A stretch of 64,000 nt of DNA from Hydrangea macrophylla. Lineage: Eukaryota; Streptophyta; Magnoliopsida; Cornales; Hydrangeaceae. Below are positions 11,568-21,894 of the stretch, one piece after another. The position numbers and the translations under genes were made by a program. The notes under the pieces are model-generated. The model was given only the letters and a program-made list of their open reading frames with translations, was not told where the DNA came from and did no database searches. Where the stretch lies: contig CM066993.1 of the NCBI GenBank assembly GCA_033977485.1, positions 28,572,001 through 28,636,000 on the forward strand. The letters are read 5' to 3'. Every line of letters starts with the position of its first letter. Within the stretch, counting starts at the first letter, position 1.

Positions 11568-11687
11568 ATGGCTAGTGGTTCGAGTAGCAGGAAGAAACCC
11601 AGGTACAGGGCTACTCCTCACTCTGATCCCACTTTTCTGCTCTGAGACCCGGACAAGCATTTGTCTGCTCGAGCGTTTAGACGAGAG
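11568..11687 (+). pseudogene. First exon of antisense plant-mobile-domain gene in Tat element
   Basis: The ATG at 11568 opens MASGSSSRKKPRYR..., a basic serine-rich start. An in-frame TGA follows (DPTFLL-stop-DPDKHLSARAFRRE), then a GT donor at 11688 (GAG|GTATAC). It reads opposite to the Tat element. The matching downstream exons are at 30800-32746, now separated by the SINE and by gypsy element C. Its assignment as exon 1 of that gene rests on position and strand, so confidence is moderate. Confidence 0.5.
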
Positions 11688-12165
11688 GTATACACGTCTC
11701 TTATCTTTTCTTTTCAATTTTCTCTCAAAATCTCAATGTATAATGACACGCTTTATTTTAAATGTGCTCTCGAATGTATGCACCCTTGTCAAGACTCTGA
11801 ATGCTTTGATTGCCTTTCTTTTTCACTTTCTGTGTTCTTCATTCCACCACGAACATGAATGCTATGCTTATGGAATTTCCCGAATGTCTCGGCTGCCCTT
11901 TTATTTATTCACTGTCTGATTTCATTATTACTTTACTATTATTCGTCTCCCTACTTTTTTATGAAGCTTGTAAATGCAATGCGTGTCAAAAAATTTTTAC
12001 ATGTCCTCCTGTGAATGTGAATGTTATGCTTATGAACCTTTCGAATGTTGCAATTGCTCTTCTTATTCATTCTTTTTCTTTACTGTCTTTCATTCTTTAT
12101 TTCATTCCTTTCAAATGTCCTTCATAAACCTTATTCAATCATTCTTTATTTCACTATTGCCATTG

Positions 12166-12222
12166 CTACCCAATGGGTATACTACTATTCCCACCCAATG
12201 GGTATACTACTATTGCCATTGC
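12166..12222 (+). repeat. Short tandem duplication (CCCAATGGGTATACTACTAT)
   Basis: Two adjacent copies of ACCCAATGGGTATACTACTATT, about 26 bp apart, lie just left of the tRNA-like SINE. Confidence 0.85.
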
Positions 12223-12224
12223 TA

Positions 12225-12347
12225 ACCCAGTCCCTTGTGGCCGAGTGGTAAGCTTCTTGGGTGTACTACCCAAGAGGTTTAGTGTTCGAGTCATGGGGAG
12301 CGTGGCCACTGGAGTATTCACCCGGCGCCTCCAGGCCTCGGGGGATT
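12225..12347 (+). mobile_element. tRNA-related SINE fragment
   Basis: TGGCCGAGTGG (about 12238-12248) fits the pol III A box and GTTCGAGTC (about 12285-12293) fits the B box, about 45 bp apart as in tRNA genes with a long variable arm and in tRNA-derived SINEs. A non-tRNA GC-rich body follows with the inverted words CTGGAG/CTCCAG. It stops exactly where the gypsy C LTR begins, so its 3' end may have been cut off. It does not fold as a full tRNA by eye and has no acceptor pairing I could see. Confidence 0.55.
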
Positions 12348-13014
12348 TGTCACGCCCCGGAGCAGCATAAATAGAGAAAAATAAATTTCCTTTATGGGTC
12401 CATAGGGAATGACAAGTGAAAGTCACTGATATCCACACCACACAGTACTAGTCCAAACAGGAACAAACATGAGTAGTAAACCACTGAAATATAAACACGA
12501 TTCTATCTATTACAAACATCAGAGTATGGTTCACCGGATCACAACAGGTCTAGAGACGACATATGCCCAAGTACCCATTAAACTACAAAGTACAACAGTA
12601 AAAGAAAAGTAGTAATATAAACTACTATCTATCTTCAGGTCTTCAGCTGGCGTACGGATAGGCGTCAGCATAACTGGCATCAGTGGAGCCGTTCTCTACG
12701 TAACTCCCTTCAGGGTAGTCGTTATCGCCATAAGTTCCGTCATCTGCATTGTAAAGGACAGGATAGTCTGGACGGGGAATGTCCAGGCAATAAAGGCCGT
12801 CAGCTTGTTGAAAGCTGAGTGAGCACTAACTAACACAGTCTCATAGAAATAACATAATTACAGTTATGAATAATATATGACAGTGATACAAAATATATCT
12901 CTTCCTCTTTTATTCAGACATATTACTAATAGATTCCCATCATTTTCCCACTCTAAGCCTGATTGTACAATTTCCTAACTGATTATCTTGATCTGGTTAT
13001 ACCAACACAACATA

Positions 13015-13282
13015 CCAGTGCTCTTGTTCACCGCTATACCGCTTTTAAGAACTCTTGCGAGCACCAATACATCGTTCTCATATAACGACTGGTCCATGGA
13101 TGTACCCATACTCTTGTTTACCGCTTTTAAGAACTCTTACTGTTCACCGCTTTTAAGAACGCTTGCGAGTACTGTACATACATAGCTCTGGTAATTCAAA
13201 TCATGGGAGTTCCACAACTACACTGGTTCACCGCTTTTAAGAACTCTTACTATTCACCGCTTTTAAGAACTCTTGCGAGTAC
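13015..13282 (-). repeat. ACCGCTTTTAAGAACTCTTG repeats in gypsy C LTR
   Basis: At least six copies of TTCACCGCTTTTAAGAACTC, several followed by TTGCGAG, are scattered over 270 bp. The same set appears in the other LTR at 29998-30262. It is family-level LTR substructure of unknown role. Confidence 0.88.
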
Positions 13283-13643
13283 TGTGCACCCATAATTCTC
13301 ACGGCCCTAATCAAATCCTTGACATACACTTATTGGATTCAACCTGAGCGAATCATCAGCTCGACTCACACAACCTTGAACATACCAATCATCTTACTGA
13401 CTTAACTCCCAGTTATCCAATACTACCCAGTGTTATCATCTCAAACTTATCTCGTTATCGTGTTGTACTATTACTAACGTTCCGAACCCGACTACGTTAC
13501 TCACTATGTTATCTCAATCTCATTATCGTATCCCATTACCTCCGTAATCCATAATATCGCATAATAGGAACATGAAACGATGATTAAACAACTATGCATT
13601 ATGCATTATAAATTGAAAGGAAATACATTCATGTTCAGCTAGG

Positions 13644-13808
13644 TTCGATCGATTGAGGTCCTCTCGATCGCTCGAAGAAAAGTGAAGTTCGATCGATTGA
13701 AGTATTCTCGATCGATCAAAGTTAAGGTGGTCTCGATCGATTGAACTCATTTCGATCGATTGAGACTTTGTGATGTTCGATCGATTGAAGTCAGTTCGAT
13801 CGTTCGAA
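13644..13808 (-). repeat. TTCGATCGATCGAA array 1, gypsy C 3' LTR
   Basis: Eight copies of TTCGATCGATTGAA and variants (CTCGATCGCTCGAA, CTCGATCGATCAAA, TTCGATCGTTCGAA), spaced about 15-30 bp. The counterpart in the 5' LTR is 30618-30763 with seven copies. Confidence 0.95.
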
Positions 13809-14299
13809 CTTCGTCTTCTACAGATTCTGTCAATGAACGTGCAGAATGTGCTAGGGGGTGTTTGGGCTACAATTAATACGTCCAAAACTCATAAAACATC
13901 ATAACTAAGTTACCGAGTGAGTTTGGAACTCACTGAAAGTCGTTAAGGGCGCGTTTGGCAAGTTGAAAGCTTCCAAGCTTTAATGGCCTCTCTCTCTCTC
14001 CTCTGCCTTGTCTCTGTCTCTCTCTGTCTCCTTCTCTCTTTCTCTCCTTCTTCTTGTTCTTCTTCTTCTCCTCAGCTATGGGTATATATATATCTATGGG
14101 TGTGTGTATATATATATGTAAATATGGATGTATGTGTATATATATATGTATATCAACACAAAAACACACACATTCTCTCCCTCTCAAACTCTCTAGTGTT
14201 CTGAACTCACACACACACACGAATAGGCTATATATATAGAGAAATGGGAGTGCAGGTGGCCTGTTCTGCGTAAAAACTGGAAATTCTGATGATTGCACT

Positions 14300-14490
14300 T
14301 TCGATCGATCGAAGTATGTTCGATCGCTCGAACTCGGTTCGGCCAGTTAGATCGATTGAAGAGGGTTTGATCAATTGAAGTAGGGACCACATATTAAATT
14401 CCAGTCGGTAGGGTTCCGATCGATTGAACAATGTTCGATCGCTTGAGCTTGAAGATGCTCGTTCGATCGAACAAGCTTCGATCGGTCGAA
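14300..14490 (-). repeat. TTCGATCGATCGAA array 2, gypsy C 3' LTR
   Basis: About eight more copies, several degenerate (TTAGATCGATTGAA, TTTGATCAATTGAA, TTCGATCGGTCGAA). It lies 80 bp inside the start of the LTR in the element's own orientation, so it would be at the 5' end of U3. The matching part of the 5' LTR is missing. Confidence 0.92.
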
Positions 14491-14623
14491 GATTAAATTT
14501 CATGAATGGTCAAAGGAAGTATATAGAATCTCTCTACATTAAATATTTATTGAAAATACAGGGTATTACATCATCCCCCACTCAACAAAAGATTTCATCC
14601 TCAAAATTAGAAACAAATAAGAT

Positions 14624-15427
14624 CTAAAACAAAAACAGAAACTTCTCACGCATCTCTGACTCTAGCTCCCATGAAGCTTCTCCTTCATCATGATGTTTCC
14701 ACTGAACCTTGACTAATGGGATTTCTTTGTTTCGGAGCTTCTTAATTCCATGATCTAAAATGCGAACTGGTCCTTCGTTGAATGTAACGTTGTTGTTGAC
14801 TTCAATATCCTCGAAATTGATTTCGTATGCTGGGTTATGAACATACTTCCTCAGCATACCGATGTGAAACACGTTGTGCACTCCTGACATCTTCGGGGGC
14901 AATGCAAGGCGATAAATAACTTTTCCAACACGTTCTAGGATCTCGAACGGTCCAATGAATTGTGGTGATAGCTTGCCTCTCTTCTGGCCGAATCTGACGA
15001 TTTCTCGAACTAGCAAAACTTTGAATAGCACGTGATTTCCAACGGCAAACTCTAAATCTTTGCGTCGTTTGTCAGCATAACTTTTGTGTCGGGTTTGAGC
15101 GGCCTTCATCTTCTCACGTACAACTTGAATCTTCTCGCTTGTTTCTCGTACCATCTCTGGCCCAAGAAGTTGAGTATCTCCGACTTCAGTCCAACACAAC
15201 GGCGATCGGCAAGGTCTTCCATACAAAGCTTCGAATGGTGCCATCCCTATGCTCGAATGATAACTGTTATTATAGGCGAACTCAATCAACGGTAAGTGCA
15301 TCTCCCAAGAATTCTCAAAATCAATGACACAAGCACGTAACATATCCTCCATCACTTGATTAACTCGCTTAGTCTGCCCATCGGTCTGCGAATGAAAGGT
15401 TGAACTCAAGTTCAATGTTGTTCCCAT
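14624..15427 (-). CDS. Gypsy C integrase C-terminal half with chromodomain-like tail (partial)
   Basis: 267 codons open on the minus strand, not a true start: the frame continues from 15473-15874 across a TGA near 15470. It holds the end of the integrase core (SQTDGQTKRVNQVMEDMLRACV with the catalytic glutamate region, and FAYNNSYHSSIGMAPFEALYGRPCRSP), the GPY/F region (FIGPFEILERVGKVIYRLALPP) and a tail LRNKEIPLVKVQWKHH..GEASWELE that resembles a chromodomain. The stop is near the polypurine tract, as usual for chromoviruses. Confidence 0.88.
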   Translation of the reverse strand: MGTTLNLSSTFHSQTDGQTKRVNQVMEDMLRACVIDFENSWEMHLPLIEFAYNNSYHSSIGMAPFEALYGRPCRSPLCWTEVGDTQLLGPEMVRETSEKIQVVREKMKAAQTRHKSYADKRRKDLEFAVGNHVLFKVLLVREIVRFGQKRGKLSPQFIGPFEILERVGKVIYRLALPPKMSGVHNVFHIGMLRKYVHNPAYEINFEDIEVNNNVTFNEGPVRILDHGIKKLRNKEIPLVKVQWKHHDEGEASWELESEMREKFLFLF

Positions 15428-15469
15428 GGCTGTCTGAAGACTCTTCCAAAACTCTACAGTAAAACGCGA

Positions 15470-16072
15470 ATCTCAATCTGACACAATAGAAACAGGTACT
15501 CCGTGTAACCGTACTACGTGTTGTAGATACATCCGGCTTAACCGTTCTACTGGATACGTCATACTATAGGCAATAAAATGTGCCGTCTTTGTAAGTCGAT
15601 CTACGATTACCCATATAGCATCATGGTTCTTTGGCAATCCTACCACGAAATCCATGGTGATGTGTTCCCATTTCCATTGGGGAATTGGTAACGACTGTAA
15701 AAGTCCAGATGGTTTCTGATGTTCTGCCTTTACTTGTTTACAAGTAAGACACTGAGAAACATACTCAGCCACTTCTCGCTTCATTCCTTCCCACCAAAAA
15801 TTTCTCTTCAAGTCCTTGTACATCTTTGTACTTCCTGGATGAATAGTCATTCGTGACTTATGAGCTTCATCCAATATGTCTTTCCGAAGATTTTCTTCGT
15901 TAGGTACACAAAGTCTACCTTTACATCATAAGGCTCCGTCTGTACTAACATTCTAGATTTCTGGTTCTTTAGCTGACATCTTGGCGAACCATAACTTCAA
16001 ATCTTCTACTATCTGCTGAGCTGCTATGATACGGCTAATCAAAGTTGGTTGTACCATAAGACATCCAAAATA
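15470..16072 (-). pseudogene. Gypsy C integrase N-terminal half (interrupted)
   Basis: Contains the H2C2 zinc-binding region (AHKSRMTIHPGS..., LTCKQVKAEHQ), then the first catalytic aspartate in WEHITMDFVVGLP and VIVDRLTKTAHFIA. The core motif VSIVSD is followed by TGA in place of the usual arginine, cutting the protein at the second catalytic aspartate region. The stretch 15875-16072 links it to RNase H and has additional stops (for example after PGEPMEG). Confidence 0.85.
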
Positions 16073-16390
16073 CTATCCTTCCATTGGCTCCCCTGGCTGA
16101 AGCTCGAATTCAGCTAACACCTTCAATGCTTGCCATTCTCGAATTAGTAATGCAGCGATCACTAGTCGAGGTTTACGGCTTAAAGCATCTGCTACGACAT
16201 TTGCTTTACCTGGGTGGTATTGTAGTGAAAAGTCATAGTCCTTGAGTAACTCCATCCATCTTCGTTGTCGCATGTTCAACTCCTTCTGAGAGAACAAATA
16301 CTTTAAACTCTTATGATCGGAAAATAGATCAAACTTTTCTCCATAGAGATAATGTCTCCAAATCTTCAATGCAAACACTATTGCTGCCAA
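16073..16390 (-). CDS. Gypsy C RNase H, 3' part (split by copia D)
   Basis: Reads [43 protein letters not shown] and [15 protein letters not shown], the second half of a gypsy RNase H. It begins exactly at the copia D junction (16391). The first half lies at 25076-25351, and the five bases GCCAA are duplicated at both borders. Confidence 0.92.
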   Translation of the reverse strand: MAAIVFALKIWRHYLYGEKFDLFSDHKSLKYLFSQKELNMRQRRWMELLKDYDFSLQYHPGKANVVADALSRKPRLVIAALLIREWQALKVLAEFELQPGEPMEG

Positions 16391-17397
16391 TGTTGGGTTT
16401 GTGCCCTCAAACCATTACTTTATATATGAGACATTGACATTTTAACATATGGATATCAGCTTTACATTTAGTTATGTATGCTTTTTTCATGAGATGATTG
16501 TTATCCTTAAGTATCATAGTAAGTAATTCGTGTATGTATGAGATACATACAAGTGAGATACGAATTACTATTCTTTGTTACTTAGAATGTGTCACAGTGG
16601 ATGATGAGACTGGATATCTCATCAGGTTTACACTGTAGCATGATTAACTACCATTGGATGGAGTGATTAATCTCAATCACTAGAGTTTAACTCTTAGTTA
16701 ACATGCTAGTGCTTATAGTGCATTGACGGACCTGAGCTTTCCTATTGACACTCAAGACTGTCAATCAGTCGATAGGAACTCATAACTTGTATAACGTCCG
16801 TGTTCTTAATCTTGAGATGATTATGAACACAGACTGTGGATATGGCTGCTTTGACTTACCAATCAGTGAGGTCTATAGAAGATCAACACCTGGGTATCTT
16901 GGGTATGTCATAATCATAGGGTTGTGAACATATATTGTCAAGATAGAATCTACCCTCTGTTTCAGAGTAAGCATTCCCTTGAGAATGTCACCAAGTCGAT
17001 TACTGAGTACTGCAGTCTTGTTGATAAGAGTTATCAACATGTTTGGTAATCATGAGAGGTGAATGGCACTTAAGGAATACAAGAAGTAATCATGATTCAG
17101 GTTGACAGTAACAGTTGTCTGACTACCTGAATATGATTACGAATGCTGAAGGTAGAGGGACATTAATACAACATACAAGTCTAGTTATTGCATCAGATCT
17201 GTTCTTTTGCGTTGGAGTTCAGTTATCGTTTTATAATGGAGTAAACGTTAACTGACCAGTTAGTTAGTTTGCTGATCAAAGAGTTTGGTCATGGTAATTA
17301 ACAACTGGTCTGAGCCAACAATAAAGAGCCTAGGAGGTCCCACTCTTAGCTCTGCCAGGATACTTGGAAAGACACATGAGGAAGTTATCAAAATAAG

Positions 17398-17493
17398 TTT
17401 GATCGATTGAAGTATGTTCGATCGATTGAAGTCTTGGCAGTCTCGATCGATCGAGAATGGTTCGATCGATCGAAGATCTTCGATCGCTCGAAG
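17398..17493 (+). repeat. TTCGATCGATCGAA array, copia D 5' LTR (5 copies)
   Basis: Copies in order: TTTGATCGATTGAA, TTCGATCGATTGAA, CTCGATCGATCGAG, TTCGATCGATCGAA, TTCGATCGCTCGAA. The array ends about 22 bp before the TATA box. Confidence 0.97.
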
Positions 17494-17514
17494 TCTAGGT
17501 CGGCTCTGGAAATC

Positions 17515-17522
17515 TATAAATA
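17515..17522 (+). promoter_or_regulatory. TATA box of copia D 5' LTR
   Basis: TATAAATA followed by GGGCAGC, the only strong TATA box near the middle of the LTR. The same box sits at the same place in all four copia LTRs of the window, so the U3/R border is probably about 30 bp downstream. Confidence 0.75.
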
Positions 17523-17881
17523 GGGCAGCTGCGTTCTGCAAAAAGGGTTCGTCGTTTCAGAACGTTAGAAGTTGCAGAAACTATTTTAGAGCCCCAAACC
17601 TTCTTTTTCCTCTCTATTAGAGATCCCACCATCTCTAGTCTCTCGGGCAAGCATCCGTAGGAGACATAAGGGTGAAGACAACCTAGTGGAGGTTGTTGCA
17701 TCACCAAGGAAGAAGAAAAAAATCAGAATTGGGTTCAAGACACTAAGGTATAACTCTTGTCCCCTTTTGTACGCATCTATGGAATTAACGAGTAGTAGAT
17801 CCTGGGCTACCATTAAGTTTTATAACTTGACTTTTCCGCTGCGCGTTTAAACTTTTAACTTAAACCGGTTTTTCCATCAAT

Positions 17882-17893
17882 TGGTATCAGAGC
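17882..17893 (+). other. Primer binding site of copia D
   Basis: TGGTATCAGAGC, initiator tRNA-Met type, two bases after the LTR end. Confidence 0.95.
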
Positions 17894-18049
17894 TAGGCTC
17901 GTTTGGATCTATAGATGCGTTTTTTGAACACTATTTTGATTTGCATGTTGACTTTAGAACTATTTTCGAAACGGCATTGTCACAGATCTGTTTCTGCACT
18001 ATTATCGCAGCAGAATACAAATCTGTGATTGCATGGGATGCAAGGCGAG

Positions 18050-18349
18050 TTCGATCGATCGAACATATTTTGATCGATCGAACATCCTCTGTACTCGATC
18101 GATCGAACAGTCTTCGATCGATCGAAACCTTCTGGTGTTCGATCGATCGAATGAAGTTAGATCGATCGAGACAGATTCTTTGTCAGGCTCTCTGTTTCAC
18201 AGTTTTAAGGTGTTTTGAAATTAAAAGTTTTTTTTTAAAGTATTCTGAAATTTTTTTAAATCATTCTATGAAACAGAAAGTTCAAGCGATTGAACAGAGT
18301 TTAATCGATCGAAGGTTCGAGCGATCGAACGGTCTTCGATCAATCAAAC
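18050..18349 (+). repeat. TTCGATCGATCGAA arrays in copia D leader (10 copies)
   Basis: Six near-perfect copies followed 100 bp later by four more degenerate ones (TTCAAGCGATTGAA, TTAATCGATCGAA and others). Copia E has the same 6 + 4 arrangement in its leader. Confidence 0.95.
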
Positions 18350-19149
18350 TGTGACAGAGAAGTAAGATGCTGTTTTATGTTCTAATTCAGTATGTAAAGA
18401 GTTTATATAATGTGTGAATCAATTAAGTGTTCCAATAGTCACATATATTTATTATGTATGTATGGATATGTGTACGACTAACCCTTTTGCAGCTAGATTA
18501 GTCGCTATCTCCCATGGCACCAAGTCATTTGAACATTTTGTGTTTAAATTGTTTGAGATTGGTGCATGTTGTAATTTAAGTTTGGTTTGGTTTTAAGGCA
18601 TATGTAAAGGGCGCTCCGACTTCAATCCTACGAAAAGGAAAGTCGCACCGGTTTCCCTAGCCTTTTATTGTATTTTGTTGTTGTTATTTCTATTTCTAGA
18701 AAAATTGTAAGCTTCGAAAGAAGCATAGGACAAATGTAATAGAATTAGAAAATCCATGAAGATGGAGCAAGGAGTCGTTGTCCATGAAGATGGAGCTGGA
18801 GGCGATCAAACCAAAAGCAGGTTCTATGGAGATAGAGCCATGGGAGATAGAGGCATTGTTTGGATGTCTTTATTTTCAATTTTAGTTTTTTGTTTTATGT
18901 GCTTGGTTTGTGATTGTCATTTAATTATATTGTTACTACTTGCATGCACGTAAAACAAGTTTTCTAAAATAAAATTCAAAATCCATTTCAACGCATTAGT
19001 AAACATTGAATGTTTATGGGTAATGTGTGGAAACATTATTTAAAGCAAAATCCTCAATTTCTAAATCTAGTGGGAGAGGGTCTTCTTAATTGACACCCAC
19101 GATCTTCCATTAACGGTTCACTGTAAGATGAGTAGCGCATCTGTGTCAC

Positions 19150-19470
19150 CTCGCCAGGGGTGATCATTCCATACGGAGGGTGCATTACTCATTGGTTACT
19201 AGATGTGAACTTCCTTTGATAGAATCAATCAGACGTGTTAGAGGGTGACCACCACACGGAGGTGCTACTTGAGACGGTTGTGATTGGATCCTAGTTAATG
19301 GTACATACTAGCTAAGCTATGGATAAGGGATCCCACACGGGGCATTATTCAAAAACTTAGAGATCAAAAGGGTTCGGGAGTCATAACTTGTTTTGCAAGA
19401 GTTGCATAGCGGACAAGTCTTGATTAATCGAAAAATTGAAAATTGACCACCACACGGAGGCTTGATTCTT
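19150..19470 (+). repeat. CCAYACGGAGG motif series in copia D leader
   Basis: GATCATTCCATACGGAGGG, GACCACCACACGGAGG (twice) and GATCCCACACGGGGC recur at 80-115 bp intervals just before gag. The order is matched in copia E (40970-41430). Confidence 0.85.
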
Positions 19471-19590
19471 TTGTTTCGATATTCCAGCGACTTTGTTTTA
19501 AAATAAGAGTTTTTAAGGATTCTTTTATTTCAAAACTGTCTAATACTGATATCCATATTTATTTGGTTTGTTTGATTTTCAGTAATCATA

Positions 19591-20682
19591 ATGTCTGGAT
19601 CTGCATTTAGTCCACTTGCCACCATACTCACTCAAAACAAGTTAACTGGAAATAACTACACTGAATGGAAACGTAACCTTGACATTGTGTTAACTGCGGA
19701 GGATCACATATATGTCCTCACCACCCCATGCCCTGAAGAACCCGCGGCAAATGCTTCGGCAGCTGCCAGACGCGAGTTTGACAAATGGAAGAAGTCGAAT
19801 GGAATGGCTCGTTGCTATATTCTAGCCTCAATGGCTGGTGTGTTGCAACACCAATTCCAATCGAATGATTCTACCAGTGACATTATCACATCCCTCAAAA
19901 AGATGTTCGGGGAGCATGGCAGGCCTGCTAGACAGGTAGCCATGCAAAAGATAATGAGTGCAAAGATGTCGGAAGGGACTCCAGTCAAGGAACATGTTTT
20001 AAAAATGATTAGTTATTTAAACGAGCTGGAAACCCTAGGTGCCAACATCGATGCACAGACCCAAGTTGATATGATCCTCAATTCGCTGTCGCCTTCATTC
20101 GCTCAATTTAAACTTAACTATAATATGAATCAAATGAATTTTTCAATGGGCGAATTGATGAGTTCTCTTTTGGCAGCAGAAGGGGTGATCAAACTTGGGG
20201 TCAACGTCTTGAACGTTGAGAAAAGCGCTTCCTCTTCCCGATCTACACCGAAAGGAAAGAAAGGGAAGAAGAAGGCTGGCACTGGTGGTTCAAGTGTTGG
20301 ACCGGTCCCTAAGATTGCAAAATCTAAGGGAAAAGGTAAGGGAAAAGGGAAGGTGGGTGGCCAAGGCAAAGGAAAGTGTTTCCAATGCGGTGAGAAGGGC
20401 CACTGGAAAAGGAATTGTCCAGAATTCTTAGCTACCAGAGTTCAAGGTATGATTGAATCATATGTGATTGAAGTAAGTTTTATTACGGATACTTCAAACA
20501 CTTGGTGCATTGATTCTGGTGCGACTAACCATATCTGTAATTCATTGCAGGGGTTCAGATCAACCAGGAGGTGCAGTGATGGGGAAATCATACTTACTCT
20601 AGGTTCTAGTGCAACCATTTCAGCGGTTGCTATACGAGTCGTAGTTTTAGAATTTCTAGACAATAAAGTTTTGATTTTATGA
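19591..20682 (+). CDS. gag: Copia D gag and protease start (ends at TGA)
   Basis: The ATG at 19591 starts MSGSAFSPLATILTQNKLTG, the usual opening of UBN2-type copia gag. The capsid region runs to about residue 210, a K/G-rich linker follows, then a CCHC zinc knuckle CFQCGEKGHWKRNC near residue 263, then the protease signature WCIDSGATNHIC. The frame stops at TGA 20680-20682, where a coding codon (probably CGA arginine) would be expected before DVLYIP; the same frame reopens at once. Without readthrough the product is gag plus half a protease. Confidence 0.93.
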   Translation: MSGSAFSPLATILTQNKLTGNNYTEWKRNLDIVLTAEDHIYVLTTPCPEEPAANASAAARREFDKWKKSNGMARCYILASMAGVLQHQFQSNDSTSDIITSLKKMFGEHGRPARQVAMQKIMSAKMSEGTPVKEHVLKMISYLNELETLGANIDAQTQVDMILNSLSPSFAQFKLNYNMNQMNFSMGELMSSLLAAEGVIKLGVNVLNVEKSASSSRSTPKGKKGKKKAGTGGSSVGPVPKIAKSKGKGKGKGKVGGQGKGKCFQCGEKGHWKRNCPEFLATRVQGMIESYVIEVSFITDTSNTWCIDSGATNHICNSLQGFRSTRRCSDGEIILTLGSSATISAVAIRVVVLEFLDNKVLIL

Positions 20683-21894
20683 GATGTACTTTACATCCCT
20701 TCAATGAGACGTAATTTAATTTCAGTTTCTAATTTATCGAATAATGGTTATTCTTTTCATTTTGGAACTGAAGTTGTTATTAAAAGAAATAGTTCTTTTA
20801 TATGTTCTGGTGTTAAATCAAATGGTTTGTATGTGATCACTCCCAATATTTCTAAAGATTCTTGCTTGGAACTTAATAACTCAATGGTAACTATACCATC
20901 TATAAGAAAAGAACCTTCAACTAATCCAACAAGGCTTTGGCATATAAGGCTTGGCCATATCAATCTAAATAGGATTGGCAGACTAGTCAAAGAAGGGGTC
21001 TTAGGCGATTTGGTTCTCGAACCAATGGAAGTCTGTGAGTCTTGTTTAGAGGGTAAGATGACCAAAAGGCCCTTTCCTGCAAAGGGCAATATAACCAATG
21101 CATTGTTGGAATTAGTTCATACTGATGTGTGTGGACCAATAAATATTAGAGCAAGGGGTGGTTATGAGTATTTCATAACATTTACTGATGACCACTCTAG
21201 GTATAGATATGTGTACCTAATGCAGCACAAGTCTGAAGCCTTTGAAAAGTTCAAAGAGTTTAGGGCTGAAGTGGAGAAGCAATTGGGCTCACATATCAAG
21301 GCCATTCGATCTGATCGAGGTGGCGAGTACCTCTCTAATGAGTTTATTGATCACCTCGTGCAGAATGGGATTCTGTCACAGTTGACTGCACCTGGCACGC
21401 CTCAGCAGAATGGTGTAGCAGAGAGAAGGAACCGGACTCTTTTAGACATGACTAGGTCAATTATGAGTTATTCAGAGTTGCCATTATTCCTTTGGGGTTA
21501 TGCTTTGGAAACCGCTGCATACATACTAAATCTAGTACCAAGCAAATCTATTCCCAGGACACCACGGGAGATGTGGATTGGGCGCAAGCCTTCTTTGCAA
21601 CGTCTCCGGATATGGGGGTGTTCGGCACATGTGCTGAAAGGAAAGATGAGCAAGTTGGATTCTAGATCAAAAGTATGTTATTTTGTAGGGTATCCAAAGG
21701 GTACTTATGGATGGTATTTTTATGATCCAAGAGAACAGAAAGTGTTTATTAGTACAAATGATGTTTTCTTAGAGAATGATTATATCATGAACCATAAACC
21801 TAAGGGAAGGATAGATCTGAGAGAAATAGAAGGAGAGCCCTCAGTCCAACCCGCAGTTAATAACGATGTAAATCAAGAAAATACCACTTCTTGA
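20683..21894 (+). CDS. Copia D protease end and integrase (between two stops)
   Basis: Same frame as the upstream segment; the ATG at 20704 is probably not a native start. It shows the GAG-pre-integrase zinc region (LWHIRLGHINLNRIGRL, ESCLEGKMTKRPF) and then the integrase core with D in ELVHTDVCGP, D in IRSDRGGEYLS and E in QQNGVAERRNRTLLDM, all three catalytic residues present. It ends at TGA 21892-21894 in the linker before RT. Confidence 0.94.
   Translation, partial: DVLYIPSMRRNLISVSNLSNNGYSFHFGTEVVIKRNSSFICSGVKSNGLYVITPNISKDSCLELNNSMVTIPSIRKEPSTNPTRLWHIRLGHINLNRIGRLVKEGVLGDLVLEPMEVCESCLEGKMTKRPFPAKGNITNALLELVHTDVCGPINIRARGGYEYFITFTDDHSRYRYVYLMQHKSEAFEKFKEFRAEVEKQLGSHIKAIRSDRGGEYLSNEFIDHLVQNGILSQLTAPGTPQQNGVAERRNRTLLDMTRSIMSYSELPLFLWGYALETAAYILNLVPSKSIPRTPREMWIGRKPSLQRLRIWGCSAHVLKGKMSKLDSRSKVCYFVGYPKGTYGWYFYDPREQKVFISTNDVFLENDYIMNHKPKGRIDLREIEGEPSVQPAVNNDVNQENTTS

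Larger units (their letters stand above)
12348..14570 (-). repeat. Gypsy C 3' LTR (2223 bp)
   Basis: In plus orientation it starts TGTCACGCCCCGGAGCAGC and ends GGTATTACA, so in the element's orientation TGTAATACCC...GTGACA. The G-rich polypurine tract GAGTGGGGGATGA lies just inside (14571-14585). It includes CT and TA/TG microsatellites (13985-14220), the CACCGCTTTTAAGAACTCTTGCGAG repeats and two palindrome arrays. Confidence 0.9.
16391..17879 (+). repeat. Copia D 5' LTR (1489 bp)
   Basis: Starts TGTTGGGTTTGTGCCC and ends TTTCCATCA. Contains five palindrome motifs at 17398-17493 and a TATAAATA box at 17515. Small open frames inside (for example 16745-16927) recur in the other LTR and are not genes. 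Confidence 0.96.
17894..19590 (+). other. Copia D leader (1.7 kb) with motif arrays
   Basis: Non-coding leader between primer site and gag. It carries two clusters of the TTCGATCGATCGAA motif (18050-18176 with six copies, 18281-18349 with four) and, nearer gag, a run of CCAYACGGAGG words near 19166, 19253, 19333 and 19448. An open frame over the first cluster (17881-18354) is an artefact of the repeat. Confidence 0.8.

Noticed and set aside
11247..12251. Series of overlapping Phe/Ser/Cys-rich plus-strand frames
   Set aside because: T-rich intron-like sequence of the Tat antisense gene gives hydrophobic frames by composition; only the first exon at 11568 has supporting context.
12236..12300. 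Functional tRNA gene
   Set aside because: The A and B boxes are good, but no acceptor stem, anticodon arm or terminator T-run could be assembled around them; it fits a SINE better.
13644..13808. CRISPR-like array
   Set aside because: Palindromic repeats of 14 bp with irregular short spacers in a plant LTR; no unique equal-length spacers and no cas genes.
13930..14298. 122-codon minus frame with (IYIHI)n and (RE)n runs
   Set aside because: Translation of TA/TG and CT microsatellites in the gypsy C LTR.
16745..16927. Small open frames within LTRs (for example 16745-16927/23950-24132, 38666-38917/45163-45414)
   Set aside because: They occur twice because LTRs are duplicated, lie partly in untranslated LTR sequence, and show no family motif.
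17881..18354. 157-codon open frame with repeated RSIE/SIDR peptides as a gene
   Set aside because: The peptide is only the translation of the TTCGATCGATCGAA array in the copia leader; the array gives similar open frames on both strands and in other elements.
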